Shown: positions 18,880 through 27,327 of the stretch, piece after piece | Layout of the letters: the number at the start of each line of letters is the position of its first letter | Position numbering within the stretch: the first letter of the stretch is position 1 | Assembly (NCBI GenBank): GCA_016783505.1 | Contig: JADHWK010000018.1 | Location: 1 to 41,314 of the forward strand | Source of the DNA: Candidatus Zhuqueibacterota bacterium | GTDB taxonomy: Bacteria > BS750m-G25 | Direction of reading: 5' to 3' | DNA length: 41,314 nt | Program-made: the position numbers and the translations under genes | Notes under the pieces: generated by a model | Told to the model about the DNA's origin: nothing | The model's input: only the letters and a program-made list of their open reading frames with translations | The model's database searches: none

Positions 18880-20577
18880 ATGAAAAGTATCTTATTGTTA
18901 ATCGTAGGCTTGATTTGTGCAATCCAACCTTTGTTCTCACATAACAGGGTCACCGCCATCCTGGCCGACCGGGAATCGGGGAAAATCTCCTACGGTCAGT
19001 CCCTAATATTTCTTTATCAAACTTTAAAAGAACCCGAAAAACTGCCGCCGGAATATAGGGAGATTGGAGGTTTCATAAAATGTGGGACGGGCATTATTGC
19101 AGAGATACGGGATAATTGGGATAAGATTCCATATTCTGAAAGAGCAAAGCTGAGACAGATTTTAAATCGGCCCGACCTTCCTCTTTCTAAACTAAGCCCC
19201 AGCGGCCGGTTTAAGATCCATTACGACTTGACCGGAAATAACGCCACCCAATTATCATTTGTGGACTCCGCCGCAGCTATTTTTGATCATTGTTACGATT
19301 TTGAAGTTAATACCCTTGGATATGATACGCCCCCCATTGATGATGAAGATGAACCAGAATACGATATATATTTGTTAGATCTTCTACCGCAGGGTGCGTA
19401 TGGATGGACTATGCGGGAAGATCCTGTGCCAGAGGGCAGACCCAACGATTATACGAGCTACATTGTAATTGACAACGACTTTACTGGTTATCCCACACCC
19501 GGGATTTATGGATTGAGGGTAACTGCTGCCCACGAATTTCACCATGCTATTCAGTTTGGATATAGTTATCGTGAGAATGATATATATTTTATGGAAATAA
19601 CCAGTACATGGATGGAGGATGTGGTTTACGATGAGGTTAATGATTATTACAATTATTTATCAGCCTTTTTTTATAATCCGCAAGCTCCCCTTGATGAGTA
19701 CAATTCGACGTTGTATCCTCTTCACGAATACGGTTCCTGTATCTGGAACCACTTTTTAGAACAGAATTTTGGAAGGGATATTGTAAGACAGATCTGGGAG
19801 GATATTGTTCAGCATCCCAGTCTTGAGGTGATGGATGATGTATTTAAAAACGATTATAACACCAATTTCAGCTTGGAATTTTCCAAATTTTCCCTCTGGA
19901 ACTATTTTACATCAAATAGGGCGGATACTGTTCTTTATTACGAAGAAGGCCAAAACTATCCGCCTATTACCCTAAGCGGCGAGGGCGGAATGGCATTTGA
20001 TACCACTTTTTCTGTATCTTCAAATCATTTAGCTTCTCACTACTATGGCATTACTCCTGAGTATGCCGGGGATTACCGGATCATCATGCGCCATCTGGAT
20101 AATGGGGAAAACTGGGGAGGGTGGGTGGTAAATGAGGAAGATTATAGTGTTTACCCTTTCGACTTTTCGGCTGGTCAGAGTGGGTTATCAAAGGTAGAGG
20201 AGTTGGGGGAAAGCGAAGATTTGATTTTAATCTCTTCCAACGCTCATTTTTCCGACATAGATGATTTTGAATATGTTATTAACCTTCAAATGGGGGTCCA
20301 GTCCAATCTGGCAAATGTGTTTATCTACCCTAATCCCTACCGGGGTGATCAACACGGGGGGTATATAATTTTCTCTAATTTAGTGTATCATTCAAAAATA
20401 TCCATCTACACCCCTAATGGATTCCTCGTTAAACAAATGGACGAAAGGAACGCTGGGGGGGAGGTAGAATGGCTCCTGGACAACGAAAAGGGGGAGAAAG
20501 TGGCCTCCGGCATCTACATCTATTACATTTCTGCCGATGGTGAACAGAAAGTAGGGAAGTTGGCAATAATTCGTTAA
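18880..20577 (+). CDS. MXAN_6640-type secreted putative metalloprotease with C-terminal sorting-like domain
   Basis: A 565-aa exported protein with a signal peptide at residues 1-20. The core has the zinc motif H218-E-F-H-H222 inside TAAHEFHHAIQFGY, followed by ITSTWMEDVVYDE, where a downstream Glu can serve as third ligand. This arrangement is that of the MXAN_6640 family of putative metalloproteases. The preceding region (KIHYDLTGNNA..., YDIYLLDLLPQGAYGWT) also fits that family. Residues about 485-565 (NVFIYPNPYRGDQ...VASGIYIYYISADGEQKVGKL) form a short T9SS-like C-terminal domain. Proteolysis is inferred from the motif only. There is no strong Shine-Dalgarno; the leader would be short if GATAAT at 18858 is the -10 box. 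Confidence 0.8.
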   Translation: MKSILLLIVGLICAIQPLFSHNRVTAILADRESGKISYGQSLIFLYQTLKEPEKLPPEYREIGGFIKCGTGIIAEIRDNWDKIPYSERAKLRQILNRPDLPLSKLSPSGRFKIHYDLTGNNATQLSFVDSAAAIFDHCYDFEVNTLGYDTPPIDDEDEPEYDIYLLDLLPQGAYGWTMREDPVPEGRPNDYTSYIVIDNDFTGYPTPGIYGLRVTAAHEFHHAIQFGYSYRENDIYFMEITSTWMEDVVYDEVNDYYNYLSAFFYNPQAPLDEYNSTLYPLHEYGSCIWNHFLEQNFGRDIVRQIWEDIVQHPSLEVMDDVFKNDYNTNFSLEFSKFSLWNYFTSNRADTVLYYEEGQNYPPITLSGEGGMAFDTTFSVSSNHLASHYYGITPEYAGDYRIIMRHLDNGENWGGWVVNEEDYSVYPFDFSAGQSGLSKVEELGESEDLILISSNAHFSDIDDFEYVINLQMGVQSNLANVFIYPNPYRGDQHGGYIIFSNLVYHSKISIYTPNGFLVKQMDERNAGGEVEWLLDNEKGEKVASGIYIYYISADGEQKVGKLAIIR

Positions 20578-20585
20578 AAAAAAGC

Positions 20586-20614
20586 TTGACATTAAATTTT
20601 TTTATCTTTATATT
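20586..20614 (+). promoter_or_regulatory. promoter of the DUF6588-like gene
   Basis: TTGACA at 20586-20591, a 17-nt spacer, then TATATT at 20609-20614. It begins 9 nt after the previous stop codon. Confidence 0.8.
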
Positions 20615-20649
20615 ATTTCTAAATTGTTAATTTAAATAAGAGGTGAAAA

Positions 20650-21717
20650 ATGAAGTCGAGAATGTTTGTTGTTCCGATCATGCTCCTTGCCTTTTTAGCG
20701 ACTTTGCCTGCAGCTTCCTCAGGTCAAAGCCTGGAGGAGAAACTCCAAGAAATGGCTGAGTATAACGCCAAACAGTATATTCAACCGTTGATAACCGCCT
20801 TTGGAACAAACATGAACTCTGGTCTTTATCACACGGCCAAGGTTCATAAAATGCTGGGTTTTGATTTCAAAATCAACGTCATGATGGACCTGGTCCCGGA
20901 CGAGGAGACATCTTTCGATTTTGCACTGCCGGATTTAAGTTATCAAATTGTTGCGGGTCAGGATACTTTTTCACTGGATCTGCCAGCGGAATCCATTTAT
21001 CCGGACAGAACTTCACCCACCTTTTTTGGGGAAGATGCTCCCGTTCCCATTGCCCCAAACCCAAATACCGCTCGTGCCGCTATTGAAACTCAGCTTGAGG
21101 CTCAAGGGGCAACACCTCAGATTATTCAGCTAGCTTCCAACCAAATCGATTCCATTGTCAGCCTTCTTCCCGAATTTGCCATTCCAGGAATTGGTGTCCA
21201 AGCCCTGCCCCTCTTTTTTCCTCAGATAAGCGTGGGATTACCCTTTCATATTGAGGTTATGCTCAGGGGATTTCCATCCTTGGAGGTTGAAGATCTGGGC
21301 AAAATATCTTTTTTCGGGTTTGGGATTAAACATCAACTAGATCAATACATTCCCATTCCCATGTTCCCAGTGGCCATAGCCGCCCAATTCGGCTTTACTA
21401 CCTTCAGGGTTGGTGATATTTTAGAATCCAATCACACCAACATCAGTCTTCAGGTAAGCAAAAGCGTCCCATTCCTGACAGCCTATGCTGGATTTGGGAT
21501 TGATAACTCTGGCATGACGATTAAATACACCATGCCAGCCGGTACCCTGCCTAATCAATTGGAAGATCAGGAAGTAGAGTTCGACATTGATGGGGAGAAC
21601 GGGTTCCGGGCAACCTTTGGGATCAGGCTCAAACTTCTTCTGCTATCAATCAATGCCGATTACAGCCTGGGACATCATAACGTGGCGACAATAGGTGTAG
21701 GGTTAACCCTACGGTGA
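20650..21717 (+). CDS. DUF6588-like exported outer-membrane protein
   Basis: A 355-aa protein with a signal peptide (residues 1-25, ending ASSGQ), a good ribosome site (AGAGGTG) and its own strong promoter and terminator, so it is expressed as a single gene. The mature part starts with a helix (SLEEKLQEMAEYNAKQYIQP) and then alternates short beta-strand-like segments. It ends in strands with aromatic and Leu termini (LLLLSINADYSLGHHNVATIGVGLTLR), as expected for a beta-barrel. The phrase GLYHTAKVHKMLGFDFKINVM resembles the DUF6588 family of Bacteroidetes-type genomes. The role is unknown; the strong expression signals suggest an abundant envelope protein. Confidence 0.65.
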   Translation: MKSRMFVVPIMLLAFLATLPAASSGQSLEEKLQEMAEYNAKQYIQPLITAFGTNMNSGLYHTAKVHKMLGFDFKINVMMDLVPDEETSFDFALPDLSYQIVAGQDTFSLDLPAESIYPDRTSPTFFGEDAPVPIAPNPNTARAAIETQLEAQGATPQIIQLASNQIDSIVSLLPEFAIPGIGVQALPLFFPQISVGLPFHIEVMLRGFPSLEVEDLGKISFFGFGIKHQLDQYIPIPMFPVAIAAQFGFTTFRVGDILESNHTNISLQVSKSVPFLTAYAGFGIDNSGMTIKYTMPAGTLPNQLEDQEVEFDIDGENGFRATFGIRLKLLLLSINADYSLGHHNVATIGVGLTLR

Positions 21718-21747
21718 TCTTTACACTAGAACAGAATCCATTTTCAG

Positions 21748-21778
21748 GAGCCGTCATTGTTCTGGCGGCTCTTTTTTT
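21748..21778 (+). terminator. rho-independent terminator
   Basis: GAGCCG (21748-21753) pairs with CGGCTC (21766-21771) and is followed by seven T. It closes the DUF6588-like transcript. Confidence 0.85.
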
Positions 21779-21879
21779 AAAATTTTTGGGAACTTTTTGT
21801 ATTTTTCCCTTGTTTAATTTAAGAAAATTTTATAAATTTAAGCCCATTTTAATATTGAAAATAGAGGGGAATCTTATCT

Positions 21880-22815
21880 ATGATCCGGGTTAAAAACCTG
21901 ACCAAGATGTATGACGGCCAGAAGGCCGTGGATGACATCTCCTTCGAGGTGAAAACAGGAGAGATCCTGGGCTTTCTGGGGCCCAATGGGGCCGGTAAGA
22001 CCACCACCATGAAGATCATCACCTGCTACATGCCCCCTAACTCCGGAACCGTAGAGGTGGACGACTATAACATCTTCGAGCATTCGCTTCAAATCCGCCA
22101 GAAGGTGGGCTATTTCCCCGAAACCGCCCCCCTGTATCACGAGATGAACGTTATTGATTATCTTTATTTCGTGGCCGAGCTTAGGGGTATTCCTAGCCCA
22201 GATAGGTCAAAGAGCATTCGGCAGATGGTGGAAGTATGCGGTCTAAGCGAGATAATCAATAAAGACATCGCTGAGCTTTCCAAGGGGTTCCGGCAGCGGG
22301 TGGGTTTGGCCCAGGCTATGATCCATGACCCCGAAATTTTAATCCTGGATGAACCGACCATCGGGCTGGACCCCAACCAGATCGTCGAGATCCGGAACCT
22401 CATCAAGGAGCTGGGTAAGGAAAAAACGGTCATCCTGTCCACCCACATTCTGCCTGAGGTGCAGGCTACCTGCGACCGCGTGCTTATTATCCATAAAGGA
22501 AAACTGGTGGCTGACGGCACCCCCGATGAGCTTCAAGCAAGCTTTAAAGGTCGGGAACGCATCTATCTAGAAGTGAAGGCTGGGACCCAAGACCTCGAGG
22601 GGAAATTTACCGGTATCGGAGGGCTGGAAGAAATCACGGTCTTAGATAGCCCCATTGAAGGAGTGCAACGGCTGCGGATCGAATCCCAAAGAGGGGTGGA
22701 CCTGCGGGAGGATTTGTTCAAACTGGTGGTAAAGAATAAGTGGACCCTACTGGAAATGCGGAGGGAACAGGTAAGCCTGGAGGATGTTTTCCGAGAGTTG
22801 ACCAGGGAAGAATAA
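21880..22815 (+). CDS. ABC transporter ATP-binding protein (GldA-like)
   Basis: A 311-aa ATPase, first gene of a four-gene set with an ABC-2 permease, a GldG-family protein and a DUF4340 protein. Walker A is GPNGAGKTT (residues 34-42). The signature is L-S-K-G-F-R-Q-R (133-140), the variant common in GldA and related ABC-2 ATPases. Walker B is ILILDEPT (153-160) and the switch His is H189. About 90 extra residues follow the nucleotide-binding domain, usual for this class. In Flavobacterium the Gld ABC proteins are needed for gliding, but this gene set is widespread in non-gliders and its substrate is unknown. The ribosome site AGAGGGGAA lies about 12 nt upstream. Confidence 0.9.
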   Translation: MIRVKNLTKMYDGQKAVDDISFEVKTGEILGFLGPNGAGKTTTMKIITCYMPPNSGTVEVDDYNIFEHSLQIRQKVGYFPETAPLYHEMNVIDYLYFVAELRGIPSPDRSKSIRQMVEVCGLSEIINKDIAELSKGFRQRVGLAQAMIHDPEILILDEPTIGLDPNQIVEIRNLIKELGKEKTVILSTHILPEVQATCDRVLIIHKGKLVADGTPDELQASFKGRERIYLEVKAGTQDLEGKFTGIGGLEEITVLDSPIEGVQRLRIESQRGVDLREDLFKLVVKNKWTLLEMRREQVSLEDVFRELTREE

Positions 22816-22867
22816 AGGGGATTATAGTGGGTAAATAGAAAAATCAATAAGAAAATACCTGTCTGTT

Positions 22868-23095
22868 AAAAATTCCAAATCACAAATCACAAATTCCAAA
22901 CATCCCGAAACTTCGGGACTAATATCCAAATTCCAAACTTATTCGCTCTTATTAATAGATTCAATAGGATGAATGGAGGAACGAAACCCATCCAATTCTC
23001 TGATGAACGCATAAGCTGTTTAATTGGATTGTTTTGGATTTAGAATTTTGGTCATTTGATATTGTTTGGGATTTGGTGCTTGGAATTTGGAATTT
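22868..23095. mobile_element. MITE-like inverted-repeat element between the ABC genes
   Basis: The left arm (22868-22901: tandem AATTCCAAATCACAAATCAC-type units) is complementary to the right arm (23064-23095: GTTTGGGATTTGGTGC..., AATTTGGAATTT). A CCCGAAACTTCGGG palindrome lies just inside the left arm (about 22904-22917). There is no supported coding frame. It fills most of the 362-nt gap between the ATPase and permease genes and probably interrupts an older, tighter operon. Confidence 0.6.
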
Positions 23096-23177
23096 ATCCT
23101 TATTGTGCGCAAAGAGATTAACTATGCTTACCCACACTAATCCGGGAAGAGCCTGATAAAGAAGGAGAGAAAAAACC

Positions 23178-23888
23178 ATGCAAAATATCTGGGCAATTTT
23201 CAAAAAAGAGCTAAAACTTTACTTTAACTCACCTATAGCATATATTGTTATTACGGTATTTCTGATGATTACCGGCTGGTTCTTTTCCAGTACTTTATTC
23301 ATTGTTAATGAGGCCAATCTGCGCAGTGTTTTTGGGGCTATTCCCATGATTTTCATCTTCGTGGTGCCCGCCATCACCATGCGTCTTGTGGCCGAGGAGA
23401 AGAGGTCGGGGACTATCGAGCTTTTGATGACCATGCCGGTCAAGGACTGGGAGGTAATCTTAGCCAAGTACGGTGCTTCCCTCGTTCTGCTCGTCGTTTC
23501 CGTGTTGTTAACCCTGGCCTATTTGATCACCATCTCCGCCCTGGGGGACGTGGATCCGGGACCCATCATCGGGGGTTATCTCGGGCTCATCCTGATGGGG
23601 GGGGTGTTCCTGGCCATCGGGCTGTTCGCCTCCAGCTTGACCAAAAACCAGGTCGTAGCCTACATTATAAGTTTCATCATCATCTTTATTTTGGTAATGT
23701 TGGACAAAATCTTGGTTTTTGTCCCTGACTTTCTGGTATCCCTCTTTGAATACCTGAGTATTGACTTTCATTTCAATAACATCGCTAGAGGGGTGATTGA
23801 CTCCCGGGATGTGATCTATTATCTGTCAGTGATTGTGCTGGCCCTTTATTTAGCCAGTTGGTCACTGGAAAGCAGGAAGTGGAAATGA
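23178..23888 (+). CDS. ABC-2 type permease (GldF-like)
   Basis: A 236-aa integral membrane protein with about six hydrophobic segments: residues 15-40, 52-75, 98-122, 132-156, 160-185 and 215-232. The segment VAEEKRSGTIELLMTMPV between TM2 and TM3 is the typical cytoplasmic loop of ABC-2 permeases that contacts the ATPase. A ribosome site (AAGGAGAG) lies 8-9 nt upstream. Its neighbours, a GldA-like ATPase and a GldG-like protein, identify it as the membrane partner of that set. The substrate is unknown. Confidence 0.88.
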   Translation: MQNIWAIFKKELKLYFNSPIAYIVITVFLMITGWFFSSTLFIVNEANLRSVFGAIPMIFIFVVPAITMRLVAEEKRSGTIELLMTMPVKDWEVILAKYGASLVLLVVSVLLTLAYLITISALGDVDPGPIIGGYLGLILMGGVFLAIGLFASSLTKNQVVAYIISFIIIFILVMLDKILVFVPDFLVSLFEYLSIDFHFNNIARGVIDSRDVIYYLSVIVLALYLASWSLESRKWK

Positions 23889-23904
23889 TCATCTTAGGAA
23901 GGAT

Positions 23905-23930
23905 GGAATGATGGAAGAATGGAAGAATGG
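23905..23930. repeat. 26-nt direct repeat, copy 1
   Basis: A purine-rich GGAAGAATGG-type sequence starting 17 nt after the permease stop. The same 26 nt occur at 25658-25683. The rest of this gap holds a CCCGAATCTTCGGG palindrome (about 23984) and an ACCGAG/CTCGGT hairpin (24002-24022). Confidence 0.8.
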
Positions 23931-24080
23931 AAGGATAGAATGATTGAATGTTAGTCTGTAAATTTTTTTCTCCTTGCCCGAATCCCGAATCTTCGGGACT
24001 GACCGAGAGATGATCGCTCGGTGAGGATACCTTTGTCCTAAATAGTGGAAATGATCGTTAAACATATGGACTAATAAATT

Positions 24081-25664
24081 ATGAAAGACAAACTGCAATC
24101 CGGATTTTATACCTGGACCACGGTTGTTCTGATCTTAGCCGTGCTTATCGTGGTGAATATCCTGGCCCTGGGGTATTTTGGCCGACTGGACCTGACCGAG
24201 GGCAAGATCTATTCCCTTTCAAAGGCCAGCAAGGAGGTTGTGGCCAATCTGGACGACAAGCTGGTGGTGAAGGCCTTTTTCAGTGAGAATCTGCCTCCTC
24301 CATATAATAACAACGCCAAGTTCCTGAAGGATGAACTGGCTGAATACCGGGCCTATTCCAACGGTAACTTCCACTATGAATTCATTGATCCGGGTACCGA
24401 AGAGAAGCTGGAGGAGGAGGCTATGGGTTACCGTGTTCCTCCGATACAGGTAAACGTAGTGGAGAAAGATAAGATCGAACTGAAAAAGGTGTTTATGGGG
24501 TTGGTTTTCTTATATGAGGATAAAAGTGAGACCATCCCGGTGGTGCAGAACCTGACCAACCTGGAATATGATATTACCAGCACTATCAAAAGAATTACGG
24601 CTGAAAAGTTGCTTAAAGTGGGGTTCTTGACCGGTCACGAGGAACCCTCTATTACCGAAGACCTGCGTTCGGTGACCACTGCTATGCGGAAGCAGTATCA
24701 GGTCATCCCAGTGGACTTAAGTGATGGGCTAAACATCCCAGAGGATCTGGATGTTCTGGTTATCGCCGGTCCCCGAAAGGAATTTACAGAATGGGAGAAG
24801 TTTTGCATTGACCAGTTTATAATGGGCGGGGGGAAGGTGGCCTTTTTGATTGACAAAATTGACACCGACATTCAGACGATGCGGGCCCGCAAGTTCAACC
24901 TCAAGCTTGATGATTGGCTCAGGGGCTATGGGATCAAGATCAATGACGACCTGGTAGTTGACCTTCATAGCGCCCGTATCCCCCTCCAGCAGGCCCGGGG
25001 TTTCTTTACCATTACCAACATCGTAAACTATCCCTTCTTTCCTACTGTGGCCAACTTTGACCGTAAAAACCTCATCGCCAAGGACCTGGAGGAGGTGAAC
25101 TTCTATTTTGTGAGTTCCATTGATACTTCGGTAGCCCGGGACCAGGGGCTGAGGGTTTCGGTGGTGGCCTCCTCGTCAGATATGGCCGGACGTAAAACCC
25201 GCAGTTATGACATTAATCCCCTGCGTCAGTTTCGAAGGAACGAATTTACAGAAAAATTTCTTCCCCTCGCCGTTTCTCTTGAAGGAGAGTTTCAGAGTTA
25301 TTACAGGGATAAAGAGATTCCCGATACTATCCTTACCAAATTTGAGGGGGAGCCTGTCTTGGAAGGGACGGAGAACCGGATAGTGGCGGTTGGCGATGCC
25401 GAATTCTTCTTAGACAAGATGAGGTTTTTGGCCGGCGCAAGCAACCAAAACTTCTTCTTAAACATAGTGGACTGGCTGGCCCAGGACGAGGGGTTAATCG
25501 CCATTCGATCACGGGAGGTGACCACAAGGCCGTTAAAAGAGATTTCCCAGGGGGCAAAGCGCGCCGTCAAATATTCCAACATCCTGGTGCCTCCCTTTCT
25601 GATCATCGGATTTGGTCTGATCTATTGGCGGATGAGACGACGAAGGAAAATTACTCTGGAATGA
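24081..25664 (+). CDS. GldG-family ABC-associated membrane protein
   Basis: A 527-aa protein with one membrane segment near the N-terminus (residues about 13-33, VVLILAVLIVVNILALGYF) and one near the C-terminus (about 502-520), leaving a large extracytoplasmic domain. The N-terminal pattern RLDLTEGKIYSLSKASKEVV is diagnostic of the GldG / ABC_transp_aux family (PF09822). The segments YEFIDPGTEEKLEEEAMGYR and LLKVGFLTGHEEP also fit. It is encoded after the ABC ATPase and permease and before a DUF4340 protein, the usual order of this set. No ribosome site is clear and the upstream gap has been disturbed by repeats, so translation may start at low efficiency or from another signal. Confidence 0.88.
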   Translation: MKDKLQSGFYTWTTVVLILAVLIVVNILALGYFGRLDLTEGKIYSLSKASKEVVANLDDKLVVKAFFSENLPPPYNNNAKFLKDELAEYRAYSNGNFHYEFIDPGTEEKLEEEAMGYRVPPIQVNVVEKDKIELKKVFMGLVFLYEDKSETIPVVQNLTNLEYDITSTIKRITAEKLLKVGFLTGHEEPSITEDLRSVTTAMRKQYQVIPVDLSDGLNIPEDLDVLVIAGPRKEFTEWEKFCIDQFIMGGGKVAFLIDKIDTDIQTMRARKFNLKLDDWLRGYGIKINDDLVVDLHSARIPLQQARGFFTITNIVNYPFFPTVANFDRKNLIAKDLEEVNFYFVSSIDTSVARDQGLRVSVVASSSDMAGRKTRSYDINPLRQFRRNEFTEKFLPLAVSLEGEFQSYYRDKEIPDTILTKFEGEPVLEGTENRIVAVGDAEFFLDKMRFLAGASNQNFFLNIVDWLAQDEGLIAIRSREVTTRPLKEISQGAKRAVKYSNILVPPFLIIGFGLIYWRMRRRRKITLE

Positions 25665-25683
25665 TGGAAGAATGGAAGAATGG
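25658..25683. repeat. 26-nt direct repeat, copy 2
   Basis: Identical to 23905-23930. This copy spans the stop codon of the gldG-like gene, so the two copies bracket that gene. Confidence 0.8.
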
Positions 25684-25997
25684 CTGGACGCCCTAACATT
25701 CTAATCTTCCGAAAAATATCAACTGGGATTTTATAATACTCCGAATGTAGGATGACAATTTTTACTCTAAGAAAGTCGAAAATACAAATTAGTTTAGACC
25801 TCGTTAGGACACTTTTTCTATGGAGGTCTAAATATCCATATTTCACATACTTATTAGGAATTGTCATTTTGATCCCGAAACTTCGGGATCAAAAAGTATC
25901 CAAAACAATAATCTTTTTATGACTCAATTTGACAAGGTCTGTCATTATAGATATTTCGTGACATTGGCCTATGTTGGTTAAAAAAAAGGGATGGGGA
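25684..25997. repeat. intergenic stretch with two inverted repeats before the DUF4340 gene
   Basis: TTTAGACCTC (25793-25802) and GAGGTCTAAA (25823-25832) form a perfect 10-bp inverted repeat with a 20-nt loop. TTTTGATCCCGAA and TTCGGGATCAAAA (25867-25894) form a 13-bp stem around AC and carry the CCCGAA/TTCGGG core. TTGACA at 25929-25934 could be a -35 box, but only a weak -10 (TATTTC) follows at the right distance. Confidence 0.6.
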
Positions 25998-26963
25998 ATG
26001 AAAAGATCAAGCACTATTCTATTAGGAGTGCTTATTGTCCTTATTTTAGTGCTCGTCATTTCTAAGCAGGTGGAAAAAAGCCAGGTTAGAAAACCCGTCA
26101 AGGGCAAAAAGGTGGAGGTTGACATAGCCAGGGTGGATCGGATAAGTATCATTCGGCCCCGGGGTTCCTTTGTCTTTGAAAAAAAGGCCGGTGGTTGGTA
26201 CCTGGCCCAGCCTATATCCTTTCCCGCTCACCAGGAGTTCGTCACCCAGCTCCTCAATAAGGTGAAGGAGTTGAACATTGAAAACCTCATTTCTGACAAA
26301 AAAAATAAACACAACAAGTTTAAGGTGGATTCAACGGGCACCCAGGTGTTCTTAATGGCCGCTGAAGATACGTTGAATTCGTTTGTGGTGGGAAAACCCG
26401 GCAGCGATTACCGACACACCTATTTTCGTTATCTTAACTCCGATGAGGTTCTCTTCGTCAAAGGGTCCATCGCCCGTTTTTTCAATCGCAACCTGAGGGA
26501 ATGGCGGGACAAAACAATATTCAACTATGCGGAAGACGACATTGATAGCCTAAAATTCCATTCCAGGGAAGAGGGTCTGCTGACTCTGAAATTTGTTGAT
26601 GATAACTGGAAAGTCCAAAAGGGGAAAGAGGAGTTTGAGGCTAAATCCGATGTAGTCGAGAGGCTGCTGCGTACGGTAGCGGACCTAAAAACCAACGATT
26701 TTCAGGATGATACCACCCAGGTTGCGTTGAACTATAACAATCCGGATTTTATTCTTGAAGTATTTCTCGCCAATGGGTCTGAAGGACGATTGACACTATT
26801 CTTGAATGAGGGGAAAAAGCGCTATTTTGCCAGGAAGTCTGGAAACGAGACCCTCTTCGTTCTGTACAAAGGGTCCGCCAACCAGTTCATGAAAAAGTTG
26901 GACGATCTAAAGAAAAAGGAGGAGAAAAAACCTCAAGAAGAATCCAAAGAGTCGAAGGAATAA
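25998..26963 (+). CDS. DUF4340 domain membrane-anchored protein
   Basis: A 321-aa protein from the ATG at 25998, preceded by GGGATGGGGA; an in-frame ATG at 25971 would add nine residues. I prefer the later start because of that ribosome site and because it leaves a clean leader (MKRSSTILLGVLIVLILVLV) with one membrane segment. The body has the DUF4340 pattern: IARVDRISIIRPRGSFVFEKKAGGWYLAQP, then LRTVADLKTNDF. It ends in a charged Lys/Glu tail. DUF4340 proteins commonly follow GldG-family genes, so it probably works with the ABC set upstream; the activity is unknown. Confidence 0.8.
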   Translation: MKRSSTILLGVLIVLILVLVISKQVEKSQVRKPVKGKKVEVDIARVDRISIIRPRGSFVFEKKAGGWYLAQPISFPAHQEFVTQLLNKVKELNIENLISDKKNKHNKFKVDSTGTQVFLMAAEDTLNSFVVGKPGSDYRHTYFRYLNSDEVLFVKGSIARFFNRNLREWRDKTIFNYAEDDIDSLKFHSREEGLLTLKFVDDNWKVQKGKEEFEAKSDVVERLLRTVADLKTNDFQDDTTQVALNYNNPDFILEVFLANGSEGRLTLFLNEGKKRYFARKSGNETLFVLYKGSANQFMKKLDDLKKKEEKKPQEESKESKE

Positions 26964-27001
26964 GGTTGTTTCTCCGAAAAAGTCTTGACTTCTTTGTATT
27001 T

Positions 27002-27064
27002 GGGGCTGTAGCTCAGTTGGGAGAGCAGTCCGACGTTGGCAGTCGGACGGGTCAGGGGTTCGAC
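27002..27064 (+). pseudogene. degenerate, truncated tRNA-Ala
   Basis: Acceptor 5' strand GGGGCTG, the D-arm GCTCAGTTGGGAGAGC, the variable bases GGGTC and the start of the T-arm AGGGGTTCGA are the same as, or very near to, the intact tRNA-Ala copies downstream. The anticodon arm (27027-27047, GTCCGAC/GTCGGAC around GTTGGCA) is 4 nt longer than the usual 17. The sequence breaks off in the T-loop, with no acceptor 3' strand. TTGACT at 26984 looks like a -35 box with no -10 left at proper spacing. It lies 8 nt before the GIY-YIG start codon. Confidence 0.8.
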
Positions 27065-27072
27065 AGTTTAGG

Positions 27073-27327
27073 ATGAGCGGGTACGTTTATATTTTGCAAA
27101 GTAAAAAGAATTTCCGATATTATATTGGTAGCACCAAGGATATTAAAAGAAGGTTAGAAGAACATCATCAGGGTAAATCCAAGGCTACGCGAAATATAAG
27201 ACCGTTAGAATTAGTCTATTGTAAACACTACTCAATATTAAAAGAAGCCAGGCAACAAGAGAGGAGGTTGAAATCTTTTAAAAGAAGAAAGATCATTGAA
27301 AGGATAATAGAGAAGTCAAAGGAATAA
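27073..27327 (+). CDS. small GIY-YIG nuclease-domain protein (tRNA-Ala locus)
   Basis: An 84-aa single-domain protein. The GIY-YIG core is visible as GYVYIL (residues 3-8) and YYIGSTKDIKRRLEEH (16-31), with the helix Arg at 26/27 and a conserved Glu candidate at 59-63 (KEARQQERRL). The C-terminus is strongly basic. The UvrC/UPF0213-type GIY-YIG fold cuts DNA with one metal ion; no other domain is present to set specificity. The gene sits between a truncated tRNA-Ala 8 nt upstream and an intact tRNA-Ala starting 8 nt after its stop. Its last 32 nt are part of the 115-bp direct repeat found again at 30842. A second GIY-YIG ORF in the window sits in the same kind of context at a tRNA-Pro, which points to a mobile, tRNA-associated family. 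Confidence 0.85.
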   Translation: MSGYVYILQSKKNFRYYIGSTKDIKRRLEEHHQGKSKATRNIRPLELVYCKHYSILKEARQQERRLKSFKRRKIIERIIEKSKE

